From the NCBI GenBank assembly GCA_017455205.1, contig JAFTBM010000014.1:1-37147 (forward strand): a stretch of DNA of 37,147 bases, in the 5' to 3' direction. Shown one piece after another: positions 22,938 to 31,690 of the stretch (within the stretch, counting starts at the first letter, position 1; every line of letters starts with the position of its first letter). The translations under genes and the position numbers were made by a program. The notes beneath the pieces are model-generated. The model saw only the letters and a program-made list of their open reading frames with translations, searched no databases and had not been told where the DNA came from. The DNA is from Bacteroidales bacterium. Lineage in GTDB: Bacteria > Bacteroidota > Bacteroidia > Bacteroidales > P3.

Positions 22938-25015
22938 ATGCCACCGACGACATAGTCTACCTCAAAGGCGTAGGTCCTGCACGAGCCAAAGTCCTCGCTA
23001 CCGAGCTCCACATCCACACCGCTGCCGACCTCCTGCTGCACTTCCCCTTCCGCCACATCGACCTCTCGCAATCAGCCACCATCGCCACCCTCACCGCCGA
23101 GACCAACTACGTCCTGCTGCGAGGCACAGTCTCCAACCTCCAAACCGTCAGCATGGGCAAATTCCGCGAGCGACTGACCGCCGACTTCACCGACGGCACT
23201 GGGTTGATACAGCTCGTCTGGTTTGCCGGCACCCGTTGGGTACGCGAGCGCCTTCGCCCCAACACCCCATTCCTCATCATGGGGAAACCCACCCTCTTCA
23301 ACGGCCAATGGCAGATGACCCATCCCGAGCTGGAACCCGCCACCGCCGATGCCACGCCTATGAAGTTCCTCCCCGTCTACTCCACCACCGAACGCATGAA
23401 GCAGGCTGGCCTCGGCACCCGCAACCTCGCCCGACTCACCGAGCACCTTGTCGGCTCCATCACAGGCATCGAAGAGAACCTGCCAGCCGACATCATCGCC
23501 AAATACCAGCTCCTACCCCGCATCGACGCCCTGCGTGCCATCCACTACCCCGACAGCCTCGCCCAGCTCGATGCCGCCCGCCAGCGCCTCAAATTCGAAG
23601 AGCTCTTCTTCTTCCAACTCGACTACCAATACGCCCGCATCGACCGCCACATGCGCTCGCAAGGACGCATCTTCGCCACCGTCGGGCCTCTGTTCAACCG
23701 CTTCTATCGTGAAAAGATACCCTTCCCCCTCACCGATGCTCAAAAGCGCGTCATCCGCGAAGTGCGCAACGACATGCGCACTGGTCATCAGATGAACCGC
23801 CTGCTGCAAGGCGATGTGGGCAGCGGCAAGACCCTCGTGGCACTGATGTGTATGCTCCTATCGCTCGACGGCGGCTGCCAAGCCTGCCTCATGGCTCCCA
23901 CCGAGATCCTCGCCACCCAGCACTACCACACCTTCCTCCGCCTCCTCGAAGGCCTCGGCATCCAAGTAGAGCTCCTCATCGGCAGCCTTAAACCCGCCGA
24001 CAAGAGGAAAATCAAGCAGCACATCGCCTCGGGGCAGACCCACATCATCGTCGGCACCCACGCCCTGATTGAAGACAGCGTCTCCTTCGCCAACCTCGGC
24101 CTCGTGGTCATCGACGAGCAGCACCGCTTCGGCGTGCAGCAGCGCGCCCGCCTGTGGGCCAAATCCTCGCCCCCGCCCCACATCCTCGTCATGACCGCTA
24201 CCCCCATCCCACGCACCCTCGCCATGACCCTCTACGGCGACCTCGACTGCTCCATCATCGACGAACTGCCCCCTGGCCGCTCGCCAGTGCGTACTTTCCA
24301 CCGCACCGAACCTCGCCGCCCACTCGTCTTCTCCTTCCTCAAAAAGCAAATCGACGCTGGCCGTCAAGCCTACATCGTCTACCCCCTCATCCACGAAAGC
24401 GAAAAACTCGACATCAAAGACCTCGAAGACGGCCTCGAAATGGTGCAGAGCTACTTCCCCCGCCCGCAATACCAAGTCTCCATGATGCACGGCCAACTCA
24501 CCGCCGAGGAGAAAGCCTTCGAGATGGAACGCTTCAAACAGGGCAAGACCCACATCATGGTGGCCACCACGGTCATCGAAGTGGGCGTCGACGTACCCAA
24601 CGCCACCGTCATGGTCATCGAAAACGCCGAGCGCTTCGGCCTCTCGCAGCTCCACCAGCTGCGCGGGCGCGTAGGGCGCGGCGGCGAACAGAGCTACTGC
24701 ATCCTTATGACCAAGGACAACCTCGCCAACACCTCGCGACAGCGCATCGACACCATGTGTGCCACCACCGACGGCTTCAAGATAGCCGAGGCCGACCTCC
24801 GCCTGCGGGGGCCAGGCGACATCCAAGGGCTGCAACAAAGCGGTCTCCTCGAACTCAAACTGGCATCCATCGTCGACGACGAGCCGATGGTAGCCACCAC
24901 CCGCACCGAAGTGCAAGAACTCCTACTCTCCGACCCCACCCTCCAGCTCCACCCCCACTTGAAGCAATACATCCTCCGCTCCAAAAACAACATGCTATGG
25001 GGAAAGATCAGCTGA
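22934..25015 (+). CDS. recG: ATP-dependent DNA helicase RecG
   Basis: RecG remodels branched DNA such as stalled forks and Holliday junctions. The 693-residue protein starts with the wedge/OB region (YLKGVGPARAKVLATEL; DFTDGTGLIQLVWF) and continues into an SF2 helicase core: Walker A LLQGDVGSGKTLVAL, DEQH box VVIDEQHRFGVQQR, motif III VMTATPIPRTLAMTLYGDLD, motif VI QLRGRVGRGGEQSYCIL, and the RecG-specific end LRLRGPGDIQGLQQSG. Its length is normal. It is translationally coupled to coaD and overlaps the GNAT gene by 19 bp. Confidence 0.97.
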   Translation: MNATDDIVYLKGVGPARAKVLATELHIHTAADLLLHFPFRHIDLSQSATIATLTAETNYVLLRGTVSNLQTVSMGKFRERLTADFTDGTGLIQLVWFAGTRWVRERLRPNTPFLIMGKPTLFNGQWQMTHPELEPATADATPMKFLPVYSTTERMKQAGLGTRNLARLTEHLVGSITGIEENLPADIIAKYQLLPRIDALRAIHYPDSLAQLDAARQRLKFEELFFFQLDYQYARIDRHMRSQGRIFATVGPLFNRFYREKIPFPLTDAQKRVIREVRNDMRTGHQMNRLLQGDVGSGKTLVALMCMLLSLDGGCQACLMAPTEILATQHYHTFLRLLEGLGIQVELLIGSLKPADKRKIKQHIASGQTHIIVGTHALIEDSVSFANLGLVVIDEQHRFGVQQRARLWAKSSPPPHILVMTATPIPRTLAMTLYGDLDCSIIDELPPGRSPVRTFHRTEPRRPLVFSFLKKQIDAGRQAYIVYPLIHESEKLDIKDLEDGLEMVQSYFPRPQYQVSMMHGQLTAEEKAFEMERFKQGKTHIMVATTVIEVGVDVPNATVMVIENAERFGLSQLHQLRGRVGRGGEQSYCILMTKDNLANTSRQRIDTMCATTDGFKIAEADLRLRGPGDIQGLQQSGLLELKLASIVDDEPMVATTRTEVQELLLSDPTLQLHPHLKQYILRSKNNMLWGKIS

Positions 25016-25428
25016 CCCACCCAACCCCCAACCCCGAGCTCGGCATCCGCCTCATGGCCGAACCCGAAGCCGCCCTCTCCTCGGGCAGCCTACGCCTCTA
25101 CGCCATGCTTCAAAATAGCACCACCCCCGTCGGGGCACTCGACCTCTACGCCTACGACCCCCTCAACCGCCGCTGTGCCGTGGGCATCATGGTGGCCAAT
25201 AACTACCGCCGCCAGGGCATCGCACTCGCTATGCTGCACCAGGCAGCCGACATCGCCCGCACCACCTACCACCTCCACCAGCTCTACGCCGACGTTGCCG
25301 CCCCCAATACCGCCAGCCTCGCCCTCTTCCAAAAGGCAGGCTACACCCCCTGCGGCCACTTCGCCCAATGGCTGGCCACCGACGACACCTATACCGACAC
25401 CATCCGCCTCCAACACCTCCTGCCATGA
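24997..25428 (+). CDS. GNAT-family N-acetyltransferase, short N terminus
   Basis: The 143-residue protein has the RimI/SpeG-like GNAT core: GALDLYAYDPLNRRCAVGIMV, the acetyl-CoA loop YRRQGIALAML, and HQLYADVAAPNTASLALFQKAGY. Related Bacteroidales proteins are ~170-180 residues and begin with a LRAPEPEDLDLLYRWEND-like segment, which is missing here; the frame starts at MGKDQLT inside the end of recG. It could be a shortened functional enzyme or a gene that lost its 5' end. The substrate is unknown. Its stop overlaps the mltG start (ATGA). Confidence 0.75.
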   Translation: MGKDQLTHPTPNPELGIRLMAEPEAALSSGSLRLYAMLQNSTTPVGALDLYAYDPLNRRCAVGIMVANNYRRQGIALAMLHQAADIARTTYHLHQLYADVAAPNTASLALFQKAGYTPCGHFAQWLATDDTYTDTIRLQHLLP

Positions 25429-26423
25429 CCCTACGCCACACACTCATCCTCCTCGCAACCAGCGCCGCACTCGCCCTATCCGCCGCAGCCGTGTTCACCC
25501 TCACGGCTCGAACCACCAACCCCACCCCCGAGCGCATCTACCTCCCAAGCCCCACCTCCTACCAAGCCCTCACCGACAGCCTCCATGCCCACCACCTCAT
25601 CGACCGCCACCAAGCAGCCCTCTCTCTCCTCGCTCGCACCGCTGGTCTGCACAGCCACATCGCGCCCGGCAGCTACCTCGTCGCGCCCCGCACCCCCCTA
25701 CCCGCCCTCGCACGCACCCTCGCCCGCGGCCAACAGACCCCCATCCGCCTCACCCTCGGCAAATTCCGCACCCCCGACCAGCTAAACCACTACCTCAACC
25801 TCCACCTCATGGCCGACTCCTTCGCCATCCCACTTGACAGCCTCCACCTCATCCGCCCCGACACCTACGAACTCTACTGGACCACCGCCCCCGAAGTCTT
25901 CCTCCGCCGCATGCACCGCGAATACGACCGCTTCTGGAGCCGACCCGCTGCTGGCACCTCCACTCCCCGAGCCGACCTCCTCAAATCGCTCCACCCCGCA
26001 CTCACCGCCGAGCAGGCCATCATCCTTGCCTCCATCATCGAGGAGGAAACCAACAACGCCCAAGAAAAACCGCTCATCGCCAGCGTCTACCTCAACCGCC
26101 TCTCGCACGGCATACCCCTACAGGCTGACCCCACAGTGAAATACGCCGTTGGCGACTTCACCCTCCGCCGCATCCTCGCCGCTCACCTGCACACCCCCTC
26201 GCCCTTCAACACCTACCTCCACCCTGGCCTCCCCCCTGCCCCCATCTGCACCCCCTCGGCCTCCTCGGTCGATGCCCTGCTCGCCGCCCCTGCAACCCCC
26301 TACCTCTACTTCTGCGCCTCGCCCGCGATGGACGGCACCCACCGCTTCGCCGCCACCCTCACCCAGCACCAGCACAACGCAGCCCTCTTCCATGCCGCCC
26401 TCAATCGCCGCGGTATCCACTAA
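25425..26423 (+). CDS. mltG: Endolytic murein transglycosylase MltG (YceG-like)
   Basis: MltG cleaves nascent glycan strands at the inner membrane and is thought to set strand length. The 332-residue protein has an N-terminal anchor (ILLATSAALALSAAAVFTLTA), a LysM-like region, and the YceG catalytic domain: ILASIIEEETNN with the catalytic Glu, IPLQADPTVKYAVG, and SPFNTYLHPGLPPAPICTPS. ATG 25425 gives a start just before the anchor. The coding strand is strongly C-rich, with Leu mostly CTC. It is the last gene of the topA-mltG cluster. Confidence 0.92.
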   Translation: MTLRHTLILLATSAALALSAAAVFTLTARTTNPTPERIYLPSPTSYQALTDSLHAHHLIDRHQAALSLLARTAGLHSHIAPGSYLVAPRTPLPALARTLARGQQTPIRLTLGKFRTPDQLNHYLNLHLMADSFAIPLDSLHLIRPDTYELYWTTAPEVFLRRMHREYDRFWSRPAAGTSTPRADLLKSLHPALTAEQAIILASIIEEETNNAQEKPLIASVYLNRLSHGIPLQADPTVKYAVGDFTLRRILAAHLHTPSPFNTYLHPGLPPAPICTPSASSVDALLAAPATPYLYFCASPAMDGTHRFAATLTQHQHNAALFHAALNRRGIH

Positions 26424-26494
26424 TTTTTTTCTACTCCTCCCTCCCACTTTTTCTTTTTTTTCACCAGCGATGTTATTCAACAGATAATCAATCG

Positions 26495-26561
26495 TTTCTC
26501 AATAGTTCTTCAATAGTTTATTGAAGAACTATTGAAGAACTATTGAAGAACTATTGAAGAA
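26495..26561 (+). repeat. 11-bp-phased array with TTGAAGAA octamers and an inverted left arm
   Basis: TTGAAGAA starts at 26521, 26532, 26543 and 26554, exactly 11 bp apart, separated by CTA. To the left, inverted octamers TTCTTCAA (26506) and TTTCTCAA (26495) are also 11 bp apart with a TAG spacer. A perfect 16-bp hairpin (26500-26515 with 26519-26534, 3-nt loop) results. It lies in the 282-bp gap after mltG; the preceding 26424-26460 is pyrimidine-rich (T-runs) and may help terminate mltG transcription. The remaining sequence to 26680 shows nothing clear. Confidence 0.9.
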
Positions 26562-26680
26562 CACTCAAGGAAATAGCTGACCGACAGCCGATTGCAGCGA
26601 CTGCGAATTTCCACCGCTTCGGACGCCGCCGTTTGCCACACTTCGGCAGGTTGCAGTTTGCCTATTATCAGGTTCTTATA

Positions 26681-26698
26681 AGCAGTCCTTCGACTGCT
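26681..26698 (-). terminator. Small hairpin downstream of apt
   Basis: AGCAGTC and GACTGCT form a 7-bp stem around a 4-nt loop, starting ~8 bp after the apt stop on the minus strand and followed by TATAAG. The U-run is poor, so terminator activity is uncertain. Confidence 0.4.
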
Positions 26699-26705
26699 GA
26701 AGGGG

Positions 26706-27269
26706 CTACTCCACGCCTTCGAGGCTCATCAGCGAGCGTACGGGAGCCACTGCCTCGAGCAGGCCGCGACCCTTGAGGGCGGGCAGCTCGACGAGGAAGA
26801 CCATCTCCTTGACCACTACACGGCGGCCATTTATTACCTCGCGGTTGAGCGCTTGGGCGATGCCGAGGGCAGTGCCGCCGGTGGCGAGGAGGTCGTCGAA
26901 GAGCGTCAGCTCAATCACATCGCCAGTGGGCTGGCAGGCCGCAAGGTCGGAGCGGCGGAAGTAGACCTCGTCGTGGCCGTATTCCTTCTCGATCTCCACG
27001 CAGACGAGGTCGCCTTCGGCGAAGGGGAGTTTGCCCTGCTTGCGGATGGGGATGAGGGTCTGCACATGCTGGCTCACCGAAAGCAGTGGCGAGGCGAAGA
27101 GGAATCCGCGGGCTTCGACGGTGGCCAAATTGGGGGCGGTGCAGAGGCGGTCAAGCTCGGCTATGGCCTCGGCGAAGACCTTCTTGTCGTGCAGGAAGGG
27201 GATGACGTCGATGAAGTCGATGCCAGGCTTGGGGAAATCGGGATAGTGCTTGATGACTTGTTCGAACAT
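26706..27269 (-). CDS. apt: Adenine phosphoribosyltransferase
   Basis: Apt makes AMP from adenine and PRPP (purine salvage). The 187-residue protein has YPDFPKPGIDFIDVIPFL near the start, VEARGFLFASPL, IRKQGKLPF, and the PRPP loop LTLFDDLLATGGTALG. The acidic pair DD and the GG-T loop are intact. It is the last gene of the minus-strand run, 23 bp after the phosphatase gene. Confidence 0.93.
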   Translation of the reverse strand: MFEQVIKHYPDFPKPGIDFIDVIPFLHDKKVFAEAIAELDRLCTAPNLATVEARGFLFASPLLSVSQHVQTLIPIRKQGKLPFAEGDLVCVEIEKEYGHDEVYFRRSDLAACQPTGDVIELTLFDDLLATGGTALGIAQALNREVINGRRVVVKEMVFLVELPALKGRGLLEAVAPVRSLMSLEGVE

Positions 27270-27292
27270 AAATGATGGGTGTTAAAGGGTTG

Positions 27293-28375
27293 TTAATCGG
27301 TTTCATTCCAGTGCATCAGGTGGCGGATGCGGGTGGGGATGTCGGTGTTCTGCTGGATGCCCGTGAACGCCTCGGCTCCTGGGCCGAAGGCGAAGACGGG
27401 GACCATGCAGCCTGTGTGGTCGCCCCCGAGGAAGTGGAGGTCGTTGCTGCCAGAGGCGATGTCGCCCTCGGGGAGGGTGAGGCCGCCTGTCTCGTGGTCG
27501 GCTGTGAGGACGACGAGTGTGTGGCCGTCGCGCTCGGCATAGTCCAGCACGGCGTGGAGCATCAGCTCGAAGTCTGATAGTTCGGCTCGGAGGTAGGCGG
27601 AGTCCATATTGTGGCAGGCCCAGTCGATTTGCGAGCCTTCAATCATCAGGGCGAAGCCTTGGGGATTGCGGTCGAGCAGGGAGATGGCTTTCTGGGTGCA
27701 GCGGCGGAGGAGGTCGCCGCGGGCTGGGGCGGTCAGGGGGTCGCCCTCGTAGAGGAGGGAGACAAGCCGCGAGCCGGAGAAGGCAAGGGTGGAGTCGAGG
27801 TCGAAACTGATGGTGTAGCCTCGGGAGGCGAGGGTGTCGAGCGGGGCGGTGCCATCGCGGCGGTTGGCAGGGCGGAAATACTTGCGTCCGCCGCCAATCA
27901 TCACGCTGTGGGAGCATTGGGCGAGCTGGAGGCTGAGGGTGTCGTACATCTTGCGGTAGGGCACATGGCCGTAGGTGGAGGCGGGTGTGGCATCGACTAC
28001 GCTGCTGGTAACCACAAAGCCTGTGGTGCGTCCCGAGGCTACGGCATCGTCGAAGAGGGTGCGGTAGCGCGCGGAGTCGGGTGCCCAATTGACGTGGTAG
28101 TTCTCCACCTTGTGGCCAGTGGTGAGGGCGGTGCCGCCAGCCGAGGAGTCGGTGCGGTAGCGGTTGAGCGAATAGGTGCGCGAAAAGCCGGTGACTGGGA
28201 AACGCAAGAAGGCCGAATTGTCGGCCTGCTGGGTCACTATCGAGGCATAGACTTGCGGCACTCCCATGCCATCGCCGATGATGAGGATGACATTGCGCGG
28301 CTCGGTGGCGTGGCGCGAGGTGCATCCTGCCAGCAGGAGGGTGGATAGGAGAAGAGGAATGAGCGTGTGCTTCAT
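27293..28375 (-). CDS. Alkaline phosphatase lipoprotein
   Basis: A 360-residue alkaline phosphatase. A lipoprotein signal (LIPLLLSTLLLAGC, lipidated C18) puts it at the periplasmic or outer face. Metal and catalytic motifs are IIGDGMG (D35), TDSSAGGTALTTG (nucleophile Ser in 77-78), MIEGSQIDWACHNMD and LTADHETGG. Typical size is 400-480 residues, so this is a compact member. ATG 28375 overlaps the tatC stop (ATGA). Export by Sec is predicted, as the signal has no RR motif. Confidence 0.9.
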   Translation of the reverse strand: MKHTLIPLLLSTLLLAGCTSRHATEPRNVILIIGDGMGVPQVYASIVTQQADNSAFLRFPVTGFSRTYSLNRYRTDSSAGGTALTTGHKVENYHVNWAPDSARYRTLFDDAVASGRTTGFVVTSSVVDATPASTYGHVPYRKMYDTLSLQLAQCSHSVMIGGGRKYFRPANRRDGTAPLDTLASRGYTISFDLDSTLAFSGSRLVSLLYEGDPLTAPARGDLLRRCTQKAISLLDRNPQGFALMIEGSQIDWACHNMDSAYLRAELSDFELMLHAVLDYAERDGHTLVVLTADHETGGLTLPEGDIASGSNDLHFLGGDHTGCMVPVFAFGPGAEAFTGIQQNTDIPTRIRHLMHWNETD

Positions 28376-29100
28376 GATGCGATAGGGTTGAGGGGTTGAT
28401 TTCGGTCGGCCTTCGCTGTACGCTTCACCACGAGGATGCTCAACTCCCAAAGCAGGTAGATGGGGAGGCTGGCGAGGGCGAGGGTGAAGGGGTCGGCGGT
28501 GGGTGTGATGACAGCGGCCAGGATGAGGATGACCACCAGGGCGTGGCGACGGAAGCGGCGCATGGTGGCTGCCGAGAGCAGTCCCAACCGAGCCAGCAGC
28601 CAGCAGAGGACGGGCAGCTCGAAGACGAGCCCAATGATGAGGCTCATCGTGCCCAGCAAGGCGAGGTAGTTGGTCAAGGTGATGGTGTTGGCGACCTCTG
28701 TGCCTATGTCGTAGGAATAGAGGAAGCGAACGGTGAAGGGGAAGAGAACGAAATAGTTGAGCAGCACACCGAGGGCGAAGAGGAGGTAGGCTGTGGCTAT
28801 GGCCATGGCCACTGCTCTACGCTCGGCGCGGTAGAGGCCAGGGGCGATGAAGGCAAAGAGCTGGTAGAGGAGGTAGGGCGAGGCGAGGAGTAGGCCAGCC
28901 CAGAGGGCGAGCTGCATGTGGACGAGCAGCGGCTGGGCGAGGTCGGTGTTGATGAGGTGCATCGCCTCGGGCTTGGGTGCGAAGACGATGGCGAAGAGCT
29001 GGCGTTTGAAGCAAAAGCAAGCCACCATGCCCACGGCTGCCACTGCAAGCATACGCCAGAGGCGATTGCGCAGCTCATCGAGGTGATCCCAAAAGGTCAT
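28372..29100 (-). CDS. tatC: Twin-arginine translocase subunit TatC
   Basis: TatC is the polytopic receptor for twin-arginine signal peptides. The 242-residue protein begins MTFWDHLDELRNRLWRM, the conserved cytosolic signal-recognition segment, and has six predicted membrane helices, with the internal blocks LFAFIAPGLYRAERRAV and RFLYSYDIGTEVANTITLTNYL. It is preceded by tatA (45 bp gap) and followed by the phosphatase gene. No tatB is present, so this looks like a minimal TatAC system. Confidence 0.95.
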   Translation of the reverse strand: MTFWDHLDELRNRLWRMLAVAAVGMVACFCFKRQLFAIVFAPKPEAMHLINTDLAQPLLVHMQLALWAGLLLASPYLLYQLFAFIAPGLYRAERRAVAMAIATAYLLFALGVLLNYFVLFPFTVRFLYSYDIGTEVANTITLTNYLALLGTMSLIIGLVFELPVLCWLLARLGLLSAATMRRFRRHALVVILILAAVITPTADPFTLALASLPIYLLWELSILVVKRTAKADRNQPLNPIAS

Positions 29101-29145
29101 GCGTGGCGAGGGTGAATAGCGGGTGGTAAAAGGCTAGGCCGACGG

Positions 29146-29319
29146 CTATTCCTTGGGGGCGTCAGTCTTATCCTTATCGGATTCGAGGCCGTTCATACCG
29201 TCTTTGAAATTCTTCACCCCCTTGCCCAAGCCTTGCATCAACTCGGGTATCTTTTTGCCACCGAAGAGGAGCAGGACGACGAGGGCGATGATGATGATTT
29301 CCCAAATACCAAGTCTCAT
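29146..29319 (-). CDS. tatA: Twin-arginine translocase subunit TatA
   Basis: This 57-residue frame reads [20 protein letters not shown], then [21 protein letters not shown] and an acidic/lysine tail. One membrane helix, the FGGKK-P hinge and an amphipathic helix are diagnostic of TatA, the pore-forming subunit. Its ATG overlaps the stop of the upstream aldo-keto reductase gene (ATGA), coupling the Tat component to a Tat substrate. Confidence 0.93.
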   Translation of the reverse strand: MRLGIWEIIIIALVVLLLFGGKKIPELMQGLGKGVKNFKDGMNGLESDKDKTDAPKE

Positions 29320-30692
29320 ACCAGTGTATCTTTTAATTGGTTAGTATAGTCTTCGATTTTGTGCATCTGGCGAGGGATAGCGATAGCCTGCGGGCAGTGC
29401 CTGAGGCACTCGCCGCAGCCGATGCAGTGGTCGGCCTGGCGCAGGCGTGCAATGCTTTGGTCGTAGGCGGTGAGGTAGGCACGGCGGGCACGGCGGAACT
29501 CGCGCTGCTCGACCGTCCCTTGGCTGGCGATGTTGCCTTCCGAGAGGCTCTTGTTGTAGAAGGAGAAGATGCCAGGGATGTCGAGGCCATAGGGGCAGGG
29601 CATGCAGTATTGGCAACCAGTGCAAGGGATGGCAGGGAAGTGGGCAAACTCGTCGGCCACGCGCTCAAGCAGTTGCATCTCGGCTTCACCGAGGGGTTGC
29701 ATAGGCGAATGGGTACGCACATTGTCCTCGAGGTGTTCGAGGTAGGACATGCCGCTGAGCGAGGTCAGCACACGGGGGTACATGCCGAGGTAGCGGAAGG
29801 CCCACGAGGCGAGACTGCGCTCGGGGGCCATCGCTTTGAGTTGCGAGGCAGTATGCTCGTTGAGCGTAGCCAGTCGCCCACCGAGCAGCGGCTCCATGAT
29901 GATCACAGGGATGGCACGGCGGTCGAGCTCGGTATAGAGGTACTCGGCATTGACGTTGCGGCTGTTAAGCTCGTGAGCATAGCGCCAATCGACGTAGTTC
30001 ATCTGTATCTGCACAAAGTCCCAGTGGCACTGCTCGTGCATCGAAAGCACAAGGTCGAACTCCTCTTGCACGCCGTGGAACGACCATCCGAGGTTGCGTA
30101 TGCGACCTTTCTCGCGTTCTTCGAGGAGGAAATCAAGCATGCCATTGTCGAGAAAGCGCTCCTTAAAGCCGCCAGGTGAGCCAAGCGAGTGGAGGAGGTA
30201 GTAGTCGATGGTATCTACCTGCAGGCTCCGAAACGATTGCTCATACATCTGCAAGCTGGCTTCGCGGGTGAAGGTCTGGAAATTAGACATCTTGGTAGCG
30301 ATGTTCCACTTGCTGCGCGGGTGCCTCGCAAGGGCGATGCCAGTGGCCGCTTCGGAGCGACCTTGGCAGTAGACTGGGCTGGTGTCGAAATAGTTTACCC
30401 CATGCTCAATGGCATAGTCCACCTGGCGGTTGATCATCGTCTGGTCAAGCGGGGATTCGGGATGTTCGCGCCCGCTACCACCGCCCTCAACGGGGAGGCG
30501 CATCATACCGAATCCCAGCAGCGAGACAGGGTCGCCGTGGGTATCCTGCCGGTAGGTCATACTGCCAGTCGGCACTTCGCTGGCCGCGAAGCCCTCGGCC
30601 TGCACAGCGTTGGGGTTGCGGCAGCCAGCAGCGATGGCTGCACCCGCAGCCAACCCACCAGCCATACTCTTGAGAAATTCCCTGCGTTCCAT
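29316..30692 (-). CDS. Tat-signal aldo/keto reductase with two C-terminal [4Fe-4S] clusters
   Basis: A 458-residue protein. The N terminus [24 protein letters not shown] is a canonical twin-arginine signal (RR-E-F-L-K) ending in a lipobox-like AAGC, so export in folded form and perhaps lipidation are predicted. An aldo/keto reductase barrel follows, with [16 protein letters not shown] and YYLLHSLG supplying the usual Asp, Tyr, Lys and His. The C-terminal ~100 residues carry C357-x2-C360-x2-C363-x3-C367 and C423-x2-C426-x2-C429-x3-C433. Fusions of this kind occur in anaerobes; substrate unknown. The longer frame to 30794 runs into the YitT gene. It is coupled to tatA and lies 4 bp from the YitT gene. 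Confidence 0.88.
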   Translation of the reverse strand: MERREFLKSMAGGLAAGAAIAAGCRNPNAVQAEGFAASEVPTGSMTYRQDTHGDPVSLLGFGMMRLPVEGGGSGREHPESPLDQTMINRQVDYAIEHGVNYFDTSPVYCQGRSEAATGIALARHPRSKWNIATKMSNFQTFTREASLQMYEQSFRSLQVDTIDYYLLHSLGSPGGFKERFLDNGMLDFLLEEREKGRIRNLGWSFHGVQEEFDLVLSMHEQCHWDFVQIQMNYVDWRYAHELNSRNVNAEYLYTELDRRAIPVIIMEPLLGGRLATLNEHTASQLKAMAPERSLASWAFRYLGMYPRVLTSLSGMSYLEHLEDNVRTHSPMQPLGEAEMQLLERVADEFAHFPAIPCTGCQYCMPCPYGLDIPGIFSFYNKSLSEGNIASQGTVEQREFRRARRAYLTAYDQSIARLRQADHCIGCGECLRHCPQAIAIPRQMHKIEDYTNQLKDTLV

Positions 30693-30696
30693 TGGT

Positions 30697-31653
30697 CTAC
30701 CGCTTGTTGATCTGTTCTTGCAACTGTTTGCGCTTTTTGCCACTTGCCCAGAGGCCATAGACCTCGCTGACGTTGTTGGCTGTGGTGAACGCATCGATTT
30801 GCTCGTTCTTCATCCAGTTCATCAGGCTGCTGAATTCGTCCTTGCCAAGCAGCACCTCAAGCTCAATACTCTTCTCGCCGCTGTAGCCGCCCGTAACTTC
30901 ATAGAGGGTGCATCCGCGATGCAAGGTGCCAACGATGTAGTGCCGAATGCGGTCGTAGTCGTGCGAGACGATGCACACTCGCTTGCGGCGGTTGAGCGAT
31001 GCGGTGAAATAATCGACCACCAAGCCGTTAATCCACGTGCCGATAAGGCCGATGACCACCATTCGGAAGGGGTTGATGAAGAATGCTGTGCAGCAGATAA
31101 CCGCCCCAGCTATCGACACCGAGGCACCTATGTCGAAATGGAGGTACTTATTGACAATCTTGGCCAAGATGTCGAGGCCACCAGTGGAGGCATTGATGCT
31201 GAACATCAGAGCTTGCGAGGCCGAAAGCAGCAAGACGAAGCAGCAGAGGTCGAGCCAGGGATCGCCCATCACCGAGGGGGTGCCAGTTACTAAATTGTCG
31301 TTGGCCAGCCGCTCCCATGGGAGGACCCAAGCCCAAAAATCTGTGAGTGGGCCAAGAATCAAGGCAGTATACACTGTCTTGAAGCCGAATTCGTGGTCGA
31401 TAAGCAGAAAGGCCAGCACCAGCAGCACGATGTTGATGCAAGTGATCCACACACCGAGTCCCTGCCCAGAGGTGAAGATATTGCTTAACACAATGGAGAG
31501 ACCCGATATGGTGCCGATAATCAGTTTGCTGGGGACGAGGAAGTAGTAGACGGCGGCGGCAGTTACCAACATGCCGAGCGTCATAATCACCAGTTCTTTC
31601 CAGAACTTGAAGGTGCCCACATAGCGGATAGCTTCGGATAGTTTGTTGTTCAT
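30697..31653 (-). CDS. YitT-family membrane protein with DUF2179 domain
   Basis: A 318-residue protein with five to six N-terminal membrane helices (ELVIMTLGMLVTAAAVYYFLVP, then LVPSKLIIGTISGLSIVL; FSINASTGGLDILAKIVN) and a C-terminal soluble DUF2179 domain (VGTLHRGCTLYEVTGGYSG). This matches the YitT/YebE group, function unknown, possibly transport. ATG 31653 gives MNNKLSE. It lies between the polyferredoxin and AKR genes and is probably cotranscribed. Confidence 0.88.
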   Translation of the reverse strand: MNNKLSEAIRYVGTFKFWKELVIMTLGMLVTAAAVYYFLVPSKLIIGTISGLSIVLSNIFTSGQGLGVWITCINIVLLVLAFLLIDHEFGFKTVYTALILGPLTDFWAWVLPWERLANDNLVTGTPSVMGDPWLDLCCFVLLLSASQALMFSINASTGGLDILAKIVNKYLHFDIGASVSIAGAVICCTAFFINPFRMVVIGLIGTWINGLVVDYFTASLNRRKRVCIVSHDYDRIRHYIVGTLHRGCTLYEVTGGYSGEKSIELEVLLGKDEFSSLMNWMKNEQIDAFTTANNVSEVYGLWASGKKRKQLQEQINKR

Positions 31654-31690
31654 ATTTGGTAGCATTATATTGTTTGCTTGCTAATTATGG

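Noticed and set aside
23858-24916. Open frame of 352 codons on the minus strand
   Set aside because: Antisense to the helicase core of recG; acidic, Gly/Val-rich low complexity without motif.
24154-24996. Upstream extension of the GNAT frame
   Set aside because: It lies wholly inside recG in another frame and has Arg/Pro/His-rich shadow composition.
27611-28348. Open frame of 245 codons on the plus strand
   Set aside because: Antisense to the alkaline phosphatase gene, which has clear catalytic motifs.
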